Below are positions 60,779-64,000 of a stretch of DNA of 64,000 bases, one piece after another. A program made the translations under genes and the position numbers. The notes below the pieces were generated by a model, which searched no databases, was not told the origin of the DNA, and saw only the letters and a list, made by a program, of their open reading frames with translations. The stretch's first letter is position 1. Every line of letters begins with the position of its first letter. The DNA is from Yponomeuta sedellus (taxonomy: Eukaryota > Arthropoda > Insecta > Lepidoptera > Yponomeutidae): positions 22,643,311-22,707,310 of the forward strand of contig OW203727.1 of the NCBI GenBank assembly GCA_934045075.1, given 5' to 3'.

Positions 60779-61409
60779 GGCGAACGCTACACGTCAATAT
60801 ATATTGTGATAATTATCACGATATTTAATCAAGTATCTTGAGCCGGATCACAGCACACCCTACACCAAAGATACGGATCGCGTTAGTATTGAAGCGTTTT
60901 TATATAAAGCAGACGTGATGGACCCTAGACAGAGCAAAATAAGAGCTTGTGTGGCGATACTTATATCCCAATCAATAAAAAAACGCTTAAAAAGAAAGCG
61001 TTCAATGAAAAATTGGCTACAAAAGAGAGCAATGTTTACACATTTGTATTTATTGGACGAAATTTGCCTTCACAATGAAATGGACGGGATGGATGAACTT
61101 ATGGAAGGGATTATAAGTTCAGTTTAAGCTCTTTTAAGACAATCTTGTCGCCTGTCAATGATTCAGAAGCAGAATCGGTGTCATAAACGTCCTCTATTGC
61201 AGCCGTCTCGCTGCGTACTGACGCGATAAATATTGACGCGCAACACTACACGCAAGATAAATATCACGATATCAGATCACAAGGATTTCCGGAAATCCAG
61301 CGATAAATATTGTGATCTCTCAATACACTACCCTACACGTCAATAAATATCGTGATCCGACAGTATATATTGACGGATCACAATATATATCTTGCGTGTA
61401 GCATTCGCC
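60779..61409. mobile_element. Harbinger-like element with ATA target duplication
   Basis: GGCGAACGCTACACG (60779-60793) is mirrored by CGTGTAGCATTCGCC (61395-61409), with ATA outside at 60776-60778 and 61410-61412. Sub-terminal repeats such as AATATATATTGTGAT, GATAAATATTGTGATC and AATAAATATCGTGATCC crowd both ends. A 70-codon frame inside resembles the start of a PIF/Harbinger transposase. The rest of the gene is deleted. Confidence 0.75.
60915..61127 (+). pseudogene. Truncated PIF/Harbinger-like transposase N-terminus
   Basis: The frame MDPRQSKIRACVAILISQSI leads into KKRLKRKRSMKNWLQKRAMF and THLYLLDEI. The basic stretch followed by 'WLxKR..F.H..LL.E' is the N-terminal pattern I know from Harbinger transposases, upstream of the DDE domain. 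The frame ends after HNEMDGMDELMEGIISSV, with no DDE residues, so the product cannot catalyse transposition. It begins about 136 bp inside the left end. Confidence 0.6.
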
Positions 61410-61492
61410 ATAGGAGTACAAAGAAAATTGAAATCACCACCTAAACTGATAAGTTGGCACCAAATTATATAATTTTTTATACATACCCCTAG

Positions 61493-61700
61493 TCATTGCA
61501 TGGACGGGCGCCAGTTTTGGCTACGTTTTATCTTGCCCTTTGTTGATACAGTCTCTTTTTGGAGGAAGTATGCCTGCCTGGGACGTCCTTTACCGCCTCT
61601 TTCACCCCAGACCACTCGATACATTTCTTGCGTCAATCTTTTTTCGTTCATCGTCTCTGCACGTCCAAACATTCCTAATACATACACAAAACACTTAAAA
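61493..61700 (-). pseudogene. Degenerate LINE tail gamma
   Basis: The minus frame has MFGRAETMNEKRLTQEMYRV, WGERGGKGRPRQAYF and TKGKIKRSQNWRPSMQ, the region before R-R-A-C-M-Q in the 60030 copy. The very C-terminus is lost. Confidence 0.7.
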
Positions 61701-61744
61701 AACTTGATACTTTCTTATGGATCTCAAAACACACATTGACTAAA

Positions 61745-62205
61745 TTAATATGGAACTACCCTGGAAGGCACCCCATTTTGTAACAAAAAAAAATGAACGA
61801 AAACAGACGACATGGTAAAGAATTATCGCTGAACATACTACAAAAAAATTCGTACGATTACTTATTAGCTAAAAACCGCGGTTTTAAGTCGGTTAAAAAA
61901 ACATCACCGAAACGAATAAATTATCACCAAAGTGCGTTTATTAAAAAGAATCAACATCGGGAGGCAATTGATCTGGGGTAGATTTATTAAGACACATTTT
62001 CTTAGGCACCAAAATAGAGAAATAGTGCCAATTTACTGTATTTGGCTCCCAGTATTTTTAAACCCTCTTCAAACTTTGTTATCTGAATTCTAACACACGT
62101 GCGCATTTTAATTTTTAATGGCCGTCGGCGGACTGGCTAAAGGGCAACTAAATGAATAAACATACTCAACAATGCAGTCTGCTTTCAGAACGCAGTTTCA
62201 GTTTT
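61745..62205. other. Unassigned DNA
   Basis: No element recognised. A 62-codon basic frame at 61793 has no motif. Confidence 0.45.
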
Positions 62206-62207
62206 AA

Positions 62208-62612
62208 TTTAACGCACACCTATGAAAGTTTGAATTTTGTAATTTTAATTTTTGATGAGGTAATAAAATTAAAATTGCTCAATTTTATTGTTTAATTCAT
62301 ACAAATCGACTGTGTTATATATTAAGATAAAATTATAATTCTTAATGTTTCTTGTTGGAAATTGAACGCACACCTATGAGCAGATTGTAATTTTTATTTT
62401 ATTTAACGTGAGGACAAAAAATTTAACTACTCAACTTTATTATTTATTTCATACAAATCGACCGTTCCAGGTTTTAAGATAAAATTTTATATGTTAATTT
62501 TTCTTGGTTGAAATTTAACGCACACCTATGAGAAGTTTGAATTTTGTAATTTCTATTTAATTTAACGTGAAGACGTCCATACAAATCGACCGCGTCATGT
62601 TTAAAAAAAAAT
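62208..62612. repeat. Satellite-like repeat, about 2.6 units of 153 bp
   Basis: AACGCACACCTATGA recurs at 62211, 62365 and 62517 (periods 154 and 152 bp). Each unit contains TTTGAATTTTGTAATTT-like sequence and CATACAAATCGACCG. AT-rich and non-coding. Confidence 0.85.
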
Positions 62613-62639
62613 TACGTGTCATATTTTCTCATTAGAAGT

Positions 62640-62905
62640 TTGTTGGTTGCAGGTCGTGGGTTCGAGTTGTACTTGACTTTTTTTTCCTTAGTTATGCACA
62701 TTTGTAAAGTTACAGTAGCTATACCACTCGCTAACACTGAAAAAAAAAACATCGTGAGGAAACCTGAACGACTGAGATGTTCAAATACCTCAGCGCTCGA
62801 AATTGCTAATCCGCTGTGGGCACGCGTGGTAATTGAACCCACACTCTCTCTTTCTGAGAGAAGGCCCGTACCCTGCAGTGAGACGTATAAAGGCAACATA
62901 AAAAA
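62640..62905 (+). mobile_element. SINE-L copy
   Basis: GGTCGTGGGTTCGAGTTGTA (B box), then TTCCTTAGTTATGCACATTT, CTATACCACTCGCTAACACT, ACATCGTGAGGAAACCTGAA, GAAATTGCTAATCCGCTG and CCTGCAGTGAGACGTATAAA. The start of the head is cut. Confidence 0.85.
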
Positions 62906-63212
62906 ATAGACTGAAAATGTACCAGGAAGGCAAAGGAACACTACAAAACAAGACGAGTTCAAAATCCCATACAAGTTGTTTAATGTTCTGTAGTTAGATT
63001 GAATTCAACTCACGCCCCTATTTGCTCTGCTTTAAGTAAAACAGGAAAGTTGAAAGTGGATCCGCACCGATACCTTGCAATAACTTTTAGTACACGCATC
63101 GATTTCCAGTTAAAACCAGTATTTATTCCGTGAAAGTGAGGATTAAAAGTAAAGGAATAGTCGTATCCTTATAAAAGGGCCGGCGGCGTGGACGAAACGA
63201 TACAAACTAACA

Positions 63213-63530
63213 CATGGTATCCTAGTGTGGGGCCAGAAGCAATATATCGCTCATTTGGCAGAATATTGACGCAAAATGTCCTTTTTCCAATTTTACAGGA
63301 GAGACCGTTGTTTCATTCAGAAGTGTTAGAACTTTGTCAAAATGCCACAACGACAGTGGCGCTGTTTCGCGATAAAAAACAAAACTACATTACTGTCATT
63401 TTTTCCCCAAGTGTAAACAGTTATTTCGGGTGTTTTGGCATACTTAACTCAAATTGGCAAAAAAGTACATTTGCGTCATTATTCTGCCAAATGAGCGATA
63501 TGTGCCTGTACGTAAATAAACATACCTAAC
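63213..63530 (+). mobile_element. SINE-G tail split by a MITE
   Basis: GGTATCCTAGTGTGGGGCCA plus GAAGCAATA stops at 63246 and resumes as TATGTGCCTGTACGTAAATA at 63499. The flanks join to the normal SINE-G tail when the MITE and one TA are removed. Confidence 0.82.
63247..63498. mobile_element. 252-bp MITE with TA target duplication
   Basis: TCGCTCATTTGGCAGAATAT plus TGACGCAAAATGT (left) mirrors ACATTTGCGTCATTATTCTG plus CCAAATGAGCGA (right). TA lies at 63245-63246 and 63499-63500. This is a Tc1/mariner-type or other TA-targeting non-autonomous element. The 113-codon frame across it is chance. Confidence 0.88.
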
Positions 63531-63740
63531 ATAACCTCACGCCTGTATCCCAGAGGGGTAGGCAGAGACCGGGGACTGCCACTTGCCACGATCCTGATAG
63601 ATCACCTTTGCCTCGTAACGTTCATAAGTCGTTGCATACACGCACGACGGTTCCGGGTACTTTTGATCTTCCCCTTTGCTAATACATCCCCTATTTGGTC
63701 ACCGTATGTCCGCCAGAGACGACCCTTACCGGCCTGTATG
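63531..63740 (-). pseudogene. LINE tail gamma, minus-strand copy
   Basis: Starting near 63740, the minus frame reads AGKGRLWRTYGDQIGDVLAK then GKIKSTRNRRACMQRLMNV. The frame breaks after this (VTRQR), but the DNA continues to GATCGTGGCAAGTGGCAGTC and CCTCTGGGATACAGGCGTGA. CATAACCTCACGCC marks its 3' end. Confidence 0.82.
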
Positions 63741-64000
63741 TAAATGTTTCCTAAATAAGCCCGGGGATAACATAAACAAATCAATATGATGCAAATACTC
63801 ATTATAATTGGGCATTAGCCTATACAGTGGTGCTCGCTCACCAGCGTTAGTTCTACACCTGTTAGTTAGGAATAAACGGTATGTAAATGTTATGTTATTA
63901 TTATAGGCTCCGCGAACGACACTCGTACATAACTGTATCTTTAGGTGAAAGGTTTGAATGCGGATTGAGGCACGATCGTGTGCGTAGTAACCCTGCGCCA
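63741..64000. other. Unassigned window end
   Basis: GGCCTGTATGTAAATGTTTC and GGTATGTAAATGTTATGTTA resemble the SINE-G 3' phrase, so a further decayed SINE-G tail may be present. Nothing else is recognised. Confidence 0.35.

Overview
This looks like a repeat-dominated stretch of a moth or butterfly (Lepidoptera) nuclear genome. I reach that from the sequence itself. It is AT-rich, has no long open reading frames, and is packed with retroelement tails and tRNA-derived SINE bodies of kinds I recognise as typical of Lepidoptera: a LINE tail containing GTCGTAAAAGGCGACTAAGG, a LINE protein end with RRACMQRLM, and a SINE body with CCAATGACTTTG. I could not confirm any intact single-copy host gene. 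Almost everything that can be named is a mobile element, a remnant of one, or a local repeat.

Families named in this annotation: (1) SINE-5S, about 350 bp, whose head resembles 5S rRNA, with about 18 full or partial copies. (2) SINE-I, a tRNA-Ile-like element with about 140 bp upstream of the tRNA part and a tail ending in GTGCATTAAAAATAAAAATAGT-like sequence. (3) SINE-L, the common tRNA SINE with the CCAATGACTTTG body. (4) SINE-G, with a tRNA-Gly-like head. (5) SINE-Y, with a CTGTAAA anticodon-loop sequence. (6) LINE tails alpha, beta and gamma, plus a CR1-like LINE protein fragment. (7) Several DNA transposons and MITEs with clear inverted ends.

Layout. 1-9 kb: SINE-5S, SINE-L, a CR1-like LINE end, a three-level nest at 6.0-6.6 kb, a head-to-tail SINE-I array at 7.4-8.1 kb, then a divergent pair of SINE-5S. 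9.6-9.9 kb: a promoter-like cluster of motifs, the best candidate for host regulatory DNA. 10-17 kb: folded-back SINE-I insertions, LINE tails, a MITE inside a tRNA-like SINE, and an hAT-like element. 17.7-18.3 kb: a 19-bp minisatellite. 18-25 kb: hairpins, MITEs and many SINE-5S copies. 25.8-28.7 kb: a second SINE-I array and nested folded-back copies. 34.1-40.0 kb: a candidate 5.9-kb composite element holding a decayed, intron-containing gene split by a second transposon and a SINE. 40-56 kb: mixed SINE and LINE debris and tandem duplications. 56.7-60.5 kb: a 3.8-kb element with inverted ends and a broken minus-strand gene. 60.8-61.4 kb: a Harbinger-like element. 62-64 kb: a short satellite, a SINE-L, a MITE inside SINE-G, and a LINE end.

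The two most unusual themes are these. First, an abundant SINE appears to descend from 5S rRNA, so it would carry a type 1 Pol III promoter. Second, most SINE-I insertions are inverted (folded-back) copies inside one pair of target-site duplications. In nearly all of them one end stops at the same internal GGTTTTTAAA and the other runs to the full tail. That pattern points to an insertion mechanism like twin priming that reuses one internal site.
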